A stretch of 64,000 nt of DNA from Flavobacteriaceae bacterium (GTDB lineage Bacteria; Bacteroidota; Bacteroidia; Flavobacteriales; Flavobacteriaceae): positions 106,319 through 170,318 of the forward strand of contig JAIXYI010000084.1 in the NCBI GenBank assembly GCA_027490305.1. Direction: 5' to 3'. The translations under genes were made by a program, and so were the position numbers. The notes beneath the pieces were generated by a model. It did no database searches. It was given only the letters and a program-made list of their open reading frames with translations, and had not been told where the DNA came from. This document shows positions 24,481 to 33,683 of this stretch, in pieces (position 1 is the first letter of the stretch; every line of letters begins with the position of its first letter).

Positions 24481-26550
24481 ATGCAGCTTCTTTACCGGAT
24501 ACTCCTGGTGACGCTACTTTTGTGCGGCTGGCCTTCCTTGTACGGACAGATCTCGCGCGTGAAGCAACTGGAGCAAGAACTCCCCAGCGTCACTTCTGAT
24601 ACGGCCCGTTTACGGGTGCTTATGGCGTTGTCAACGTCGTACAGTTCTGTCGATCCTTCGAAAAAAATGTCGTATGCCCGCAAGTACGGACGCCTCGCAA
24701 AGAAAATGGGACGCGATTCGATTGTAGCGGAGTCTTTCATCGACATCGGAATCAGCCATGGTATCCGGAGTCGGATGGACAGTGCGATGTTCTATTTCAA
24801 ACGCGGACTCGAGATTTCGGACCGCATCCATTATCTACGGGGACGTGCCCGGTCGCTTGGCTGTATCGGCTACACATATGATATGGTCGACAATTCGCAG
24901 GAAGCCATTCGCCATTATAAGGAAGCCCTGGTCATTTACAAGAAACTGCGGCAGTTGAAGGGTACTAACCAATGCCTGACCAATATAGGATCCCTGTATT
25001 TTGATATGGACCAGTATGCGCAGGCGCGGAGCTATTTTGCCAAAGTGCTCGAAAGCTATACGTCGGCTAAAGACGACTGGGGTATTGCTTACGCGTTGTA
25101 TACCCTTGGCAATGCCGACCTGGAACTCGGACGTTGGGAACTGGCCGCCACCGAATACAAGCGAAGCCTCGCCATCCGAACCCGCCTTGGCGACATAACG
25201 GGGCGTGCAATGACCCATTGGGGGCTTGCGAAATTGGCGTCGCGACAGAAGAAGTACGATGTCGCAAAGCAGCACCTCAAGGAGGCCCTTACTGGGATTC
25301 GGAAAGTCGGCGATCCTTATCAGGAGTCAGCCGTATTGCTTACCTATTCGCAAGTGCGTAGCAAACTGGGTGACTATAAAGGCGCTGAACGCGATGGGCT
25401 ACTGGCACTGAAAAAGGCCCGTTATGCGAATAACAAATCAGAGGCAGGACTTATTCTTAAGCAGCTATCCGATATCAATGAAGCGGCGGGGAATACGGCC
25501 CGCGCCTTCCATTTCCTGAAAGAGCATGTAGCGGTTCGTGACAGCATCAACGAAGAGAAAGCGCGTCAGGATGTGGTGCAGGCCGAGTTTGAACGGATCC
25601 AATCCGAAAACGACAACCTCGAGAAGCACAACCGGCAAATCGTGTCGCGGAACACCAATTATGTCACGACCATCGTCATCATTTCGGTGTCATTGGCCCT
25701 GATGGCGATACTGTTCTTATTGTATTACCGTCGCAACAAAGAAAACCAGACCATCAGCCGCATCCTGGCCGAGCAGAAGGAAGAAATCGCGTCGATCAAC
25801 GCCGAACTCGAATCGCAGGTGCGGCTCAGTGAACAACAAAACCAGGAGCTTGAGCGGCTGAACGATGTCAAGAACAAGTTTTTCTCAATCGTATCACACG
25901 ACCTGCGAAGCCCGATGTCGACGCTGCAGATGCTCTTTTCCCTTTATCGGGAAGGCCACCTGAAAGAGATGGACGTGCACGACACTCTTCTCAAACTGGA
26001 AGACACGATCTACAGCACCAACGAATTTCTCGATAACCTGCTCGAATGGGCCAAGAACCAGCTCGAAGGCATCACGGTACTGCCGGAAACGTTTACTTTG
26101 CGTAAACTGGCTGATAAGAACATCCGTTTGAACGATCCCAAGATCCGGATCAAGAAACTTGAGGTTTCGAATGCCATCGGTGAGGATTGCCTGGCATACG
26201 CCGATCCGAATATGGTTGACGTAATCATGCGCAACCTGTTGTCGAACAGTGTCAAGTTTTGCCGTCCGGGCGATGCGATCACCCTGGGGTGCAGCGCAGA
26301 CAATGATACGACCACTTTCTTCGTGACCGATACGGGTCCGGGCATGAACGAAACCCAACGCCGGCATATCTTCAGCCTCGAGGAAGTAACGTCGAGCCAG
26401 GCATCCGAGAAAAGCCACCATATCGGACTGGTGCTTTGTCGCGATATGGCCGAGCGCAACAACGGACACGTCCGCATCGAAAGCGAAGCCGGGAAAGGAA
26501 CGACCATTTTCGTGACATTGCCGAACAAGCCTGCCCCTGACGTCGCATAA
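24481..26550 (+). CDS. TPR-containing membrane sensor histidine kinase
   Basis: A 689-residue kinase. Signal peptide 1-23, periplasmic TPR repeats at about 60-345 (each with patterns like AYALYTLGNADLELGRWELA), a helical linker, one membrane helix (TTIVIISVSLALMAILFLLYY, about 398-418), a coiled coil, the HisKA box FFSIVSHDLRSPM with phospho-acceptor His473, and a HATPase with NLLSNSVKF (N box) and TDTGPGMN (G1). The usual GLGL of the G2 box reads GLVL (HHIGLVLCRDMAER). No response regulator lies next to it, so its partner is elsewhere. Seen often in Bacteroidota with LytTR or LuxR partners. Confidence 0.92.
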   Translation: MQLLYRILLVTLLLCGWPSLYGQISRVKQLEQELPSVTSDTARLRVLMALSTSYSSVDPSKKMSYARKYGRLAKKMGRDSIVAESFIDIGISHGIRSRMDSAMFYFKRGLEISDRIHYLRGRARSLGCIGYTYDMVDNSQEAIRHYKEALVIYKKLRQLKGTNQCLTNIGSLYFDMDQYAQARSYFAKVLESYTSAKDDWGIAYALYTLGNADLELGRWELAATEYKRSLAIRTRLGDITGRAMTHWGLAKLASRQKKYDVAKQHLKEALTGIRKVGDPYQESAVLLTYSQVRSKLGDYKGAERDGLLALKKARYANNKSEAGLILKQLSDINEAAGNTARAFHFLKEHVAVRDSINEEKARQDVVQAEFERIQSENDNLEKHNRQIVSRNTNYVTTIVIISVSLALMAILFLLYYRRNKENQTISRILAEQKEEIASINAELESQVRLSEQQNQELERLNDVKNKFFSIVSHDLRSPMSTLQMLFSLYREGHLKEMDVHDTLLKLEDTIYSTNEFLDNLLEWAKNQLEGITVLPETFTLRKLADKNIRLNDPKIRIKKLEVSNAIGEDCLAYADPNMVDVIMRNLLSNSVKFCRPGDAITLGCSADNDTTTFFVTDTGPGMNETQRRHIFSLEEVTSSQASEKSHHIGLVLCRDMAERNNGHVRIESEAGKGTTIFVTLPNKPAPDVA

Positions 26551-26553
26551 AAA

Positions 26554-26582
26554 AAGGATGGCCTGTTTTGCAGACAATCCTT
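26554..26582. terminator. Hairpin between convergent kinase and osmC genes
   Basis: Stem AAGGAT / ATCCTT after an A-run and before TCTTTATT. Short stem and a large loop make it a moderate call. Confidence 0.55.
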
Positions 26583-26646
26583 CTTTATTTCGTTGGCATG
26601 CCCCACATCGGTTCGCAGGATGTCTGCCAAAAGTAGCGGTCGTTTT

Positions 26647-27066
26647 TTATGAAAGCAACACCGCTTCCGACGTAATCGGGATACTAAGCGATTTTGAAAT
26701 CAGGCAGTTCTTTTCTGCCTCTTTTGTCACGTTTACGAAGTCTTCTGCGCTGATACCGTCCACTTTGCCCTGCATCTTCAAATGCACGCCCGTAATGACT
26801 AATTTCACCATATCCAGTTCCACCACCGCTTCCGTTTCAAGGTGAATCGCAGTCAGCCCTTTTTGGGTCAGGGCAGCCGACACCGCCATCGTAAAGCAGC
26901 CGGCATGTGCGGCGGCCAGCAGTTCCTCAGGATTCGTGCCCACACCGGTGTCGAAACGTGTTTTAAACGAATAGGCCGTGTCGTTCAATACGGTACTGTC
27001 GGTCGTCAGGAAACCGTTACCGGTTTTAAGGTCGCCGTCCCATTTTGCTTTTGCTTTTCTGTTCAT
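26647..27066 (-). CDS. OsmC-family peroxiredoxin
   Basis: A 139-residue cytosolic thiol peroxidase that reduces organic hydroperoxides. [22 protein letters not shown] (about 44-65) carries the first redox cysteine, and [13 protein letters not shown] the second. GTNPEELL and the start [13 protein letters not shown] are typical of the OsmC rather than Ohr branch. A TATCTTTA -7 box lies at 27158-27165 on the minus strand. In bacillithiol-using bacteria, reduction may involve that thiol or lipoylated proteins; this is inference. Confidence 0.92.
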   Translation of the reverse strand: MNRKAKAKWDGDLKTGNGFLTTDSTVLNDTAYSFKTRFDTGVGTNPEELLAAAHAGCFTMAVSAALTQKGLTAIHLETEAVVELDMVKLVITGVHLKMQGKVDGISAEDFVNVTKEAEKNCLISKSLSIPITSEAVLLS

Positions 27067-27227
27067 AAGAGTATCGATTTAGATTAAGAATAGGAAACAC
27101 AGAAGCGGGAGATCCCCACTTTAGGTGCGGCCGTTTTTGGCCCGACGTTCCGAAAACTAAAGATAGTGAATGTATCACTGATCTAATGTAATCTTTATGT
27201 TATGGGAGAGATAAAGAGGAAACAAAA

Positions 27228-27249
27228 AAGGCAGCGATACGGCTGCCTT
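27228..27249 (-). terminator. Terminator of the tRNA-Pro transcript
   Basis: Minus-strand stem AAGGCAGC / GCTGCCTT with 6-nt loop, followed by a T-run (A-run at 27224-27229 on the plus strand), 9 bp after the tRNA 3' end. Confidence 0.9.
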
Positions 27250-27258
27250 CGTCTATTG

Positions 27259-27332
27259 TCGGGATGACTGGATTCGAACCAGCGACCCCCAGCACCCCAT
27301 GCTGGTACGCTACCAGGCTGCGCTACATCCCG
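27259..27332 (-). tRNA. tRNA-Pro (anticodon GGG)
   Basis: A 74-nt cloverleaf read from the minus strand. The acceptor stem CGGGATG / CATCCCG is perfect; D arm GCGCAGCCTGGTAGCGT; the anticodon stem CCAGC / GCTGG encloses loop ATGGGGT, so the anticodon is GGG; the T arm has GGTTCGAATCC. CCA is not encoded. A strong terminator follows immediately, so it is a single-gene transcript. Confidence 0.96.
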
Positions 27333-27361
27333 AGCGGTGCAAATATACTAAGTTCGGTTGA

Positions 27362-27513
27362 TTTTTTTGGCAGACACTTCCCGCTCTTCGCTGCAAGTTC
27401 TCGCCCCCGCAGCGGCGTTGCATCTCGCGCCGGGGCTTCCGCTGGTCGCCCCTTTGCTTCGGCAACCGCCAGCCGCGTGTGCTCCGGGCTTTCCGCTGCG
27501 ATCGGGGCTGCGG
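27362..27513 (+). repeat. Dispersed structured element A, copy A1
   Basis: 152 bp starting with a T7 run. Outer pairs: GCAG (27370) with CTGC (27508) and CCCG (27380) with CGGG (27503). Shared boxes TTCGCTGCAAGT, CTTCCGCTGGTCGC and GGGCTTTCCGCTGC are present. The inner imperfect stem pairs GCAGCGGCGTTGC (27409) with the GGCAACCGCCAGCCGC region (27461). It lies between tRNA-Pro and the stop codon of the DUF2233 gene. Confidence 0.8.
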
Positions 27514-27525
27514 TTTCCGTTTCGC

Positions 27526-28260
27526 TCAGCGCTTTTTTCGGTGGGTGACACCGATGATCACGCCGAAATCGCCGTCTTCCTGTACCCAATTCCCGTCCGG
27601 ATAGTACGTGCGCGACACGAAACCATCCAGGTAGAGTGCATTTCGACAACCCATCCGTTGGAAAAAGGATGCAAAGTCATAGAAATTGATCGGCTCTTTC
27701 GACATGGCAAACAGCACACGTCCATCGGGTAATATCCCCACGCCGTTTCGGATGTTGAGGTTCTGCGATCCCTTCGAAAAGGCCGGATGGATCGCACCGT
27801 CCACCACGAGCATCGGACCCGACTGGGTGGCGAACCTCACGTTCGCCCGTTTGAAATCCTGGGTCGTAACCACACCCGCACCGTTGCGTGTGAGATAGAA
27901 AACGCCATTGGGCTTCAGGTAGAAGTTCCCGTTACCGCCTTTTGCAGTGTCAAGTGTAACCCGCTCTTTTCCTTCCTCGATATAGAGTCCCTGCGGGGCA
28001 TGCGCGGCCGTATACATCCCGCCGTTCATCGCGAATTCGAATTTCTGGTTCCTTTTGGCCAGATAGGTGCGTAATCGTCCGGCATTTGCGAAGCGTTTTC
28101 CTCCCGCGTCTTTCCAGTACAACCGGATGCTTTCGCTTGCCGGATCCGCCACGTAGGTCACGAAGCGCGCATCGTCCGTCGAAGCCTGCCCGAATGCCCG
28201 TAGCGCAACGGTCAGCCACAACAACCATATATAGAGGTGTCGTTCCTGCATCTTATTCAT
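27526..28260 (-). CDS. Secreted phosphodiester glycosidase-like protein (DUF2233)
   Basis: A 244-residue protein with a signal peptide (LYIWLLWLTVALRAFGQ). The DUF2233/NAGPA domain fills the rest: FEFAMNGGMYTAAHAPQGLYIEEG, GNFYLKPNGVFYL, ATQSGPMLVVDG, NIRNGVGILPDGRVLFAMSKEPINFYDFASFF, ALYLDGFVSRTYYPDG. NAGPA removes GlcNAc from a phosphodiester in animals; bacterial substrates may include wall or phospho-glycans. The stop codon is only 12 bp from element A1. It overlaps the upstream 2H phosphoesterase gene by 8 bp. Confidence 0.88.
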   Translation of the reverse strand: MNKMQERHLYIWLLWLTVALRAFGQASTDDARFVTYVADPASESIRLYWKDAGGKRFANAGRLRTYLAKRNQKFEFAMNGGMYTAAHAPQGLYIEEGKERVTLDTAKGGNGNFYLKPNGVFYLTRNGAGVVTTQDFKRANVRFATQSGPMLVVDGAIHPAFSKGSQNLNIRNGVGILPDGRVLFAMSKEPINFYDFASFFQRMGCRNALYLDGFVSRTYYPDGNWVQEDGDFGVIIGVTHRKKR

Positions 28261-28780
28261 GTAAACGGATCGTTACAATTCGTTCCACGCCGGAGCCATC
28301 AAGTCTCACGATCGCAATCTCGTCGATCCGACCGGTTATTTCCTTGTTATCCAAATTCCACTCCTGTGCCAGCTCCCCGCAACGCTTACCATCGGGGAGC
28401 GTCGCCACCGTCAGGTGCGGAATGTAGTCGATATCCGTTCGTAGCGCCGGCTGCAGCCGCTGACCGTAAAGGAGATCGTGCAGTTTCACGAGCCGGCTGT
28501 TTCCTTCATCCGGAACCAGAAACACGTGGTAGTCGCTCGCGAAGGCATCCTTATGGACCGTCGCACAGCGCAGCGCAAACCGAAAGGCAGCCACATCCGA
28601 AGCCCGCTGCCGGATTTCGGTCACGAGATCCGCGTAAGAAAGCAGGTCAGTAGGGAAAACCAGGGTAAAATGAGGTTCGATAAGGCCGTGGTTCACCACG
28701 TCGTATTGCGCCCGGAAATCGCCGATATTCCGGATATCCCGGGCTTCGAGTTTCGGAAAGGCGACTACCGCGTACGTCAT
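28253..28780 (-). CDS. 2H phosphoesterase (2'-5' RNA ligase superfamily)
   Basis: A 175-residue cytosolic protein with the two paired histidine motifs of the 2H superfamily: H37-F-T39 (HFTLVFPTD) and HLTVATL near residue 120. These act together on 2',3'-cyclic or 2'-5' phosphodiesters. The precise substrate in bacteria of this branch is unknown. It shares an operon with the FAD oxidoreductase upstream (1-bp gap) and overlaps the DUF2233 gene downstream. Confidence 0.85.
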   Translation of the reverse strand: MTYAVVAFPKLEARDIRNIGDFRAQYDVVNHGLIEPHFTLVFPTDLLSYADLVTEIRQRASDVAAFRFALRCATVHKDAFASDYHVFLVPDEGNSRLVKLHDLLYGQRLQPALRTDIDYIPHLTVATLPDGKRCGELAQEWNLDNKEITGRIDEIAIVRLDGSGVERIVTIRLHE

Positions 28781-28781
28781 A

Positions 28782-29690
28782 TCAAAAATCTTCTTCTACC
28801 AACTCCCGGTTCAACAACATGCCCGCAACCGATCCGGCTGCAACCGCTCCGGCTACCGACCGTCCGGTGGTGGCATTGTCGCCGGCGGCATACACACCTT
28901 TTACACAGGTTTGCTGGAACACGTCGGTGGTGATCGAGCCGTGTTCGTTGAGCTCGCAGCCCAACGACAACGGCAGGTCGCAGTGTTGGGTCGTTTCCGG
29001 ATGGGCATACAGGGCTTCCACTTCGGCCGTGCTGCCATCCGCAAAGCGAATCGACCGGATAAGGCCTCCTTCATGCACCAGAGCCTCGACTTTCTGCTCC
29101 ACAATGGCAATGCCATAATGCGCGAGTTTGGCTGCCTGTTCGCCCGTGAGTCCGGCGGGACCATTACTATATAATGTCAGGTCGTTCGTCCAATTGTAAA
29201 TCAGTTCGATGAAACCATAGGCCGTGGCGCCTTCGGCGAGTACGCCGGTTTTCTTTCCACGGACTTCATATCCGTGGCAATACGGACAATGTACTACGGT
29301 GACGCCCCAGCAGGCTGCAAACCCCGGAATGTCAGGCAGTATGTCTTTCAAACCGGTCGCGAAAATCAGTTTCCGGGCAGTGTGGATGGCGCCGCCGTCG
29401 GTTTCTATCGTAAAATACGGACCCACTTTCGCCGCAGCGGTCGCGGTTGCGTCCATAAGTGTGATGGTCGAATACCGGCTGACCTGTTCGCGGCTGATCC
29501 GCAGCAGTTCAGAAGGCGCGATGCCATCCCGTGAAAGAAAATTGTGGGAAGCGGGTGTGGGGGCGTTACAGGGCTGTCCGCTGTCGATCACAAGTACGTT
29601 CCGCAGCGCCCGACCAAGGGTCATGGCCGCAGCTAAACCGGCGTGGCTTCCTCCGATGATGATCACATCGTATACGGAAGCGGCTGCCAT
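28782..29690 (-). CDS. FAD/NAD(P)-dependent oxidoreductase, thioredoxin-reductase-like, CPYCHG motif
   Basis: A 302-residue flavoprotein with GGSHAG dinucleotide motif (13-18), redox centre C135-P-Y-C138-H139-G, and the FAD-binding VYAAGDNATTG near 265-275. The histidine right after CxxC and the low resemblance of the NAD-binding part to TrxB recall the GliT/HlmI-type dithiol oxidases, so it may oxidise a small dithiol rather than reduce thioredoxin; a real trxB exists at 42549. Its ATG overlaps the mutB stop by one base (TGATG), so it is the next gene in the mut operon. Confidence 0.85.
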   Translation of the reverse strand: MAAASVYDVIIIGGSHAGLAAAMTLGRALRNVLVIDSGQPCNAPTPASHNFLSRDGIAPSELLRISREQVSRYSTITLMDATATAAAKVGPYFTIETDGGAIHTARKLIFATGLKDILPDIPGFAACWGVTVVHCPYCHGYEVRGKKTGVLAEGATAYGFIELIYNWTNDLTLYSNGPAGLTGEQAAKLAHYGIAIVEQKVEALVHEGGLIRSIRFADGSTAEVEALYAHPETTQHCDLPLSLGCELNEHGSITTDVFQQTCVKGVYAAGDNATTGRSVAGAVAAGSVAGMLLNRELVEEDF

Positions 29691-31807
29691 CAGTCGAGCA
29701 GGATTTCCAGTATGCGGATGGCCGCTTCACTGATTTTGGTTCCAGGCCCAAAGACCGCTACCGCGCCGGCATCGAAAAGGAATTGGTAATCCTGGGCCGG
29801 TATTACGCCGCCCACAATGACCATGATGTCTTCCCTTCCGTACTTCTTCAATTCAGCAATAACCTGTGGCACAAGCGTCTTGTGTCCGGCTGCTAAAGAC
29901 GACACCCCGAGGATGTGCACGTCGTTTTCTACCGCCTGTTTGGCAGCTTCCGCCGGCGTTTGGAACAGCGGACCAATGTCCACATCGAATCCTACGTCGG
30001 CATAGCCTGTTGCGACGACTTTGGCACCACGGTCGTGGCCGTCCTGTCCCATCTTCGCAATCATGATGCGCGGTCGGCGGCCTTCCTGTTTGGCGAAGGC
30101 GTCGGCCAGTTGCTTCGCTTTCTCGAAGCTTTCGTCGTTCTTGATTTCCCTGCTATACACGCCGCTGAAAGATTTGATTTGTGCTTTGTATCGTCCGTAT
30201 ACGGTTTCGAGTGCGTCGCTGATCTCGCCCAGGGTCGCGCGATGACGCGCGGCTTCTACGGCGAGTTCCAGCAGGTTGCCGGCGCCCGACCGTGCGGCTT
30301 CCGTGAGTTGGGAAAGGCAGTCCGCTACTTTCGATGCGTCACGTTGGGCTTTGATCTGCGCGAGACGTTCGACCTGTTGGTTGCGTACCAGTTCGTTATC
30401 GACGTCGAGAATGTGCAACGGATCTTCTTTTTTGAGGCGGTATTTGTTGACGCCTACAATAATGTCCTGTGCGCTGTCGATACGTGCCTGTTTCCGGGCG
30501 GCCGCTTCCTCGATTCGGAGTTTTGGGATACCAGCTTCGATCGCCTTCGTCATCCCGCCCAGCGCCTCGACCTCTTCGATCAGCGCCCAGGCTTTTTCGG
30601 CGATCTCCTTTGTCAGGCTTTCTACGTAATAGCTGCCGCCCCAAGGGTCGACGGTTTTCGTGATTTTGGTTTCCTCCTGAAGGAAAATCTGGGTGTTGCG
30701 CGCAATCCGGGCCGAGAAATCGGTCGGTAACGCGATGGCTTCGTCAAGTGCATTCGTGTGCAGCGACTGTGTACCGCCAAAAGCGGCAGCCGCGGCTTCA
30801 ATGCAGGTGCGGGCGACGTTATTGAACGGGTCCTGTTCCGTCAGGCTCCATCCCGATGTCTGGCAGTGCGTGCGAAGTGCGAGTGATTTTTCGTCTTTCG
30901 GATGGAATTGCTTGAGCAGTTTTGCCCATAACATCCGTCCAGCGCGCATTTTGGCGATTTCCATGAAATGGTTCATCCCGATGGCCCAGAAGAATGATAG
31001 ACGGGGCGCGAAATCATCAATCTGCATCCCGGCCGCAAGTCCGGTGCGGATGTATTCAAGTCCGTCCGCCAACGTATACGCCAATTCGATGTCGGCTGTT
31101 GCACCGGCTTCCTGCATATGGTAACCGGAAATCGAGATCGAGTTGAATTTCGGCATGTGGCGGCTGGAATACGCAAAAATATCCGCGATAATCCGCATCG
31201 AAGGAGTGGGTGGGTAGATGTAGGTATTCCGCACCATAAACTCCTTCAGGATGTCGTTTTGTATCGTACCCGACAACTGCGCCGGCGCCACACCCTGTTC
31301 TTCCGCGGCGACGATGTAGAAGGCCATGATGGGCAATACCGCACCGTTCATGGTCATCGAAACCGACATCTCGCCCAGGGGAATCTGGTCGAAGAGTATT
31401 TTCATGTCTTCGACCGAATCAATCGCCACACCTGCTTTTCCGACATCGCCTACGACACGTTCGTGATCCGAATCGTAGCCGCGGTGGGTAGCGAGGTCGA
31501 AGGCAACCGAAAGCCCTTTCTGTCCGGCGGCGAGGTTGCGACGGTAGAAGGCATTACTTTCCTCCGCCGTTGAGAAACCCGCATACTGGCGGATCGTCCA
31601 CGGTCGTCGCACATACATGGTGGCATACGGGCCGCGCAGGTTCGGCGCAAACCCGGCACCAAAGCCCAGGTGTGCAGCGTCGGAGAGATCGTCTTTGCTG
31701 TAATGCGATTTCACCGCGATACCTTCCGCGGTGGTAAAAGAGGTCGTTGCCTCTGCTGAAGCGACGCTCGTTTTGGGTAGTGATAAAGTCGTTACGTTTT
31801 TCCTCAT
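29690..31807 (-). CDS. mutB: Methylmalonyl-CoA mutase, large (alpha, B12-binding) subunit
   Basis: Isomerises (R)-methylmalonyl-CoA and succinyl-CoA with adenosylcobalamin, in propionate and odd-chain metabolism. The 705-residue protein has the TIM-barrel substrate domain ([57 protein letters not shown]) and the C-terminal B12 domain with the DGHDRG cobalt-ligand motif near residues 589-594 and [12 protein letters not shown]. Start 31807 is chosen because ATG there overlaps the stop of the upstream gene (ATGA). mutA lies two genes upstream, separated by a small unrelated gene. Confidence 0.96.
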   Translation of the reverse strand: MRKNVTTLSLPKTSVASAEATTSFTTAEGIAVKSHYSKDDLSDAAHLGFGAGFAPNLRGPYATMYVRRPWTIRQYAGFSTAEESNAFYRRNLAAGQKGLSVAFDLATHRGYDSDHERVVGDVGKAGVAIDSVEDMKILFDQIPLGEMSVSMTMNGAVLPIMAFYIVAAEEQGVAPAQLSGTIQNDILKEFMVRNTYIYPPTPSMRIIADIFAYSSRHMPKFNSISISGYHMQEAGATADIELAYTLADGLEYIRTGLAAGMQIDDFAPRLSFFWAIGMNHFMEIAKMRAGRMLWAKLLKQFHPKDEKSLALRTHCQTSGWSLTEQDPFNNVARTCIEAAAAAFGGTQSLHTNALDEAIALPTDFSARIARNTQIFLQEETKITKTVDPWGGSYYVESLTKEIAEKAWALIEEVEALGGMTKAIEAGIPKLRIEEAAARKQARIDSAQDIIVGVNKYRLKKEDPLHILDVDNELVRNQQVERLAQIKAQRDASKVADCLSQLTEAARSGAGNLLELAVEAARHRATLGEISDALETVYGRYKAQIKSFSGVYSREIKNDESFEKAKQLADAFAKQEGRRPRIMIAKMGQDGHDRGAKVVATGYADVGFDVDIGPLFQTPAEAAKQAVENDVHILGVSSLAAGHKTLVPQVIAELKKYGREDIMVIVGGVIPAQDYQFLFDAGAVAVFGPGTKISEAAIRILEILLD

Positions 31808-32256
31808 TCCGTGAGTTGGTACGTCCATTTACGTTTGGTATAGTTCGGATTCACCGCTTCCAGCACACCCGCGCTGACACTGAGCCCGCTGCCCGTAGCA
31901 AACAACAGAAACGCCGCTTCGCCCCCTCCGGCCGCGACGATGGCGGCGGCTCCCATGGTGGCCACTCCGACAATCAGTATGACGGTCTTCAGCGTGCCAA
32001 ATGACTTCGACTGTTTCTTGATGCTCGTGATGGTTTCAAGCGGGATTTCGGCATTGTCAACCAGCAGTTTCCCGTCTGCGGTGAAATGAAGTTCACCTAT
32101 GTGTTTTTTCATATCCGACGTGCGGATTTTCACACGGGTGTTTTCTTCGAGTACGACTTTTTTGCCGGTATCGGCAATATTCGTCATTTCGAGTTTTTTC
32201 TGGGCCGTGGCGCCTATCGTCAGAAAGAGCGCAAGAAGGGAGAGTAGGTGTTTCAT
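31804..32256 (-). CDS. Unknown exported/membrane protein between mutA and mutB
   Basis: A 150-residue protein with signal peptide ([19 protein letters not shown]), a beta-rich middle ([50 protein letters not shown]) and a Gly/Ala-rich hydrophobic stretch ([35 protein letters not shown], about 90-125) that could cross a membrane twice. Not recognised. It overlaps mutB by 4 bp and follows mutA by 11 bp, so it is truly part of the mut operon, although an enzyme role is unlikely for an exported protein. Confidence 0.7.
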   Translation of the reverse strand: MKHLLSLLALFLTIGATAQKKLEMTNIADTGKKVVLEENTRVKIRTSDMKKHIGELHFTADGKLLVDNAEIPLETITSIKKQSKSFGTLKTVILIVGVATMGAAAIVAAGGGEAAFLLFATGSGLSVSAGVLEAVNPNYTKRKWTYQLTE

Positions 32257-32267
32257 GGGTTTGGTTT

Positions 32268-33638
32268 TCAGGATTCGGTAGCCAGCCGCTCCTGTTCGGA
32301 TTTCTCGGCCAGCCGTTTTTCGATGATAGGCGTGATAAGTGTTTTGCGTGGTTGTGTCTTAACGAAAGGGAACAATTGCAGGTCGTCTTTCATCCTGTCG
32401 GCTTTGTTGGGGTATTTGTTGGTGCCGACGAGCACTTCCCCGCCGCTGTCGAAAGCCGCCTGTTCCTTTTCGGCACTTTCGCGTATTTTGCGCTGTAGAG
32501 TACCTTCTTTCAATTGGGCGAGGAAACCGCCCCCGGCCTCGATTTCTTTAAACAACGCCAGTGCCTTCTCGGCGAGTTGGGCCGTGAGGGTTTCGATGTA
32601 ATAGCTGCCGTCTGCCGGGTTGGCCGTCACGTCGAAGTGGCTTTCGTTTTTCAGGATGAGCAGTTGGTTGCGGGCGATCCGTTCGCCGAACTCGTTGCTT
32701 TTATGGTACAGGGCGTCGTAGGGAAGGTTGGTTACGGTATCGGCACCTCCCACGATCGCCGCCATACATTCGGTAGTGGTGCGCAGCATGTTGACGTTGT
32801 AGTCATACAGCGTCTTGTTACGCCGGGTAGGGGTAGCGGCGATGCGGCATCCGATCGGTCGTCCGTGGAGTTCCGCCAGCGAAGCATACAGCATCCGAAG
32901 CGCCCGTATCTTGGCGATCTCAAAGAAATAGTTCGGACCTATGGCCAGGTGAAAAGTCGGTTCGGTTGCGCTTTCTACCGTACGTTCGAGGTACTCGTTC
33001 ATGTGGGAAAGGGCATACGCCAATTGTTGCACGATGGTCGCGCCGGCGTTTTGGTAACCAGTAGCGTCGACTGACAACAATGATAGGTTGGGGTATCGGG
33101 CGATCCGGGCGGAGAGCCATTCGAAGTTATCGCCGATGCCCGCGAACCAGTTGCCGTCCTGGGTCAGGTGGCGAATCGGGTCGATCTCACAGGCAATGAC
33201 CACTTGGTGTTGTGCCGCGATCTGTTGTAATTTCTGAAGGATGGTGTCGGATGCAACCGCAAGCCGGAAAGAAGCCGGTGCCGTTGCAAAAGGAAAATCC
33301 CGCAACAGCGTCTCTACATCACAGGTGTCGTCGGCGAGCAAAAACCGGATGGCGTCGGCTCCGCGTTGCAAAGATTCCACCGCACGTAGGGCGGATTTCG
33401 GCACATCGAAAACGAAGATTTCCTGGCAAATGGAAAACCCTCGCGTCGTTGACGGAACCGCATTCACGACGGTATCCTCGTCACCGTGGTAAAAAGGCTT
33501 TACGCGGATGCCGTCCGGACTGTCCCATACGAGCGTTTCATTGTAATCGGCGCCCTTGAGTTCATATTGAATCTGTTGTTTCCAGGCTTTGGACGCAACG
33601 AGCTGGAAGTCATCGAAAAGAGAGGCTTTTCCTGGCAC
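32268..33638 (-). CDS. mutA: Methylmalonyl-CoA mutase, small (beta) subunit
   Basis: A 456-residue non-catalytic partner of MutB. It has the degenerate substrate barrel (WKQQIQYELKGADYNETLVW, ALSHMNEYLERTVESATEPTFHLAIGPNYFFEIAKIRALRML, VTNLPYDALYHKSNEFGERIARNQLLILKNESHFD) and no DxHxxG cobalamin motif, as usual for small subunits. The start codon is GTG: an in-frame TAA lies seven codons upstream with no ATG between, and a TATATTTG box is at 33661-33668. Confidence 0.95.
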   Translation of the reverse strand: MPGKASLFDDFQLVASKAWKQQIQYELKGADYNETLVWDSPDGIRVKPFYHGDEDTVVNAVPSTTRGFSICQEIFVFDVPKSALRAVESLQRGADAIRFLLADDTCDVETLLRDFPFATAPASFRLAVASDTILQKLQQIAAQHQVVIACEIDPIRHLTQDGNWFAGIGDNFEWLSARIARYPNLSLLSVDATGYQNAGATIVQQLAYALSHMNEYLERTVESATEPTFHLAIGPNYFFEIAKIRALRMLYASLAELHGRPIGCRIAATPTRRNKTLYDYNVNMLRTTTECMAAIVGGADTVTNLPYDALYHKSNEFGERIARNQLLILKNESHFDVTANPADGSYYIETLTAQLAEKALALFKEIEAGGGFLAQLKEGTLQRKIRESAEKEQAAFDSGGEVLVGTNKYPNKADRMKDDLQLFPFVKTQPRKTLITPIIEKRLAEKSEQERLATES

Positions 33639-33660
33639 TTTGGTGGTGTTTGCTTACTTG

Positions 33661-33668
33661 CAAATATA
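33661..33668 (-). promoter_or_regulatory. -7 box TATATTTG for the mut operon
   Basis: Perfect TAnnTTTG on the minus strand, 22 bp upstream of the mutA GTG start. It serves mutA, the small exported gene, mutB and probably the downstream oxidoreductase genes. Confidence 0.65.
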
Positions 33669-33683
33669 ACCAAAAACGGCACC

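Noticed and set aside
29690..33638. mutA as truncated because it lacks an ATG
   Set aside because: A GTG codon lies exactly where family members begin, with an in-frame stop just upstream and a promoter box, so the gene is intact.
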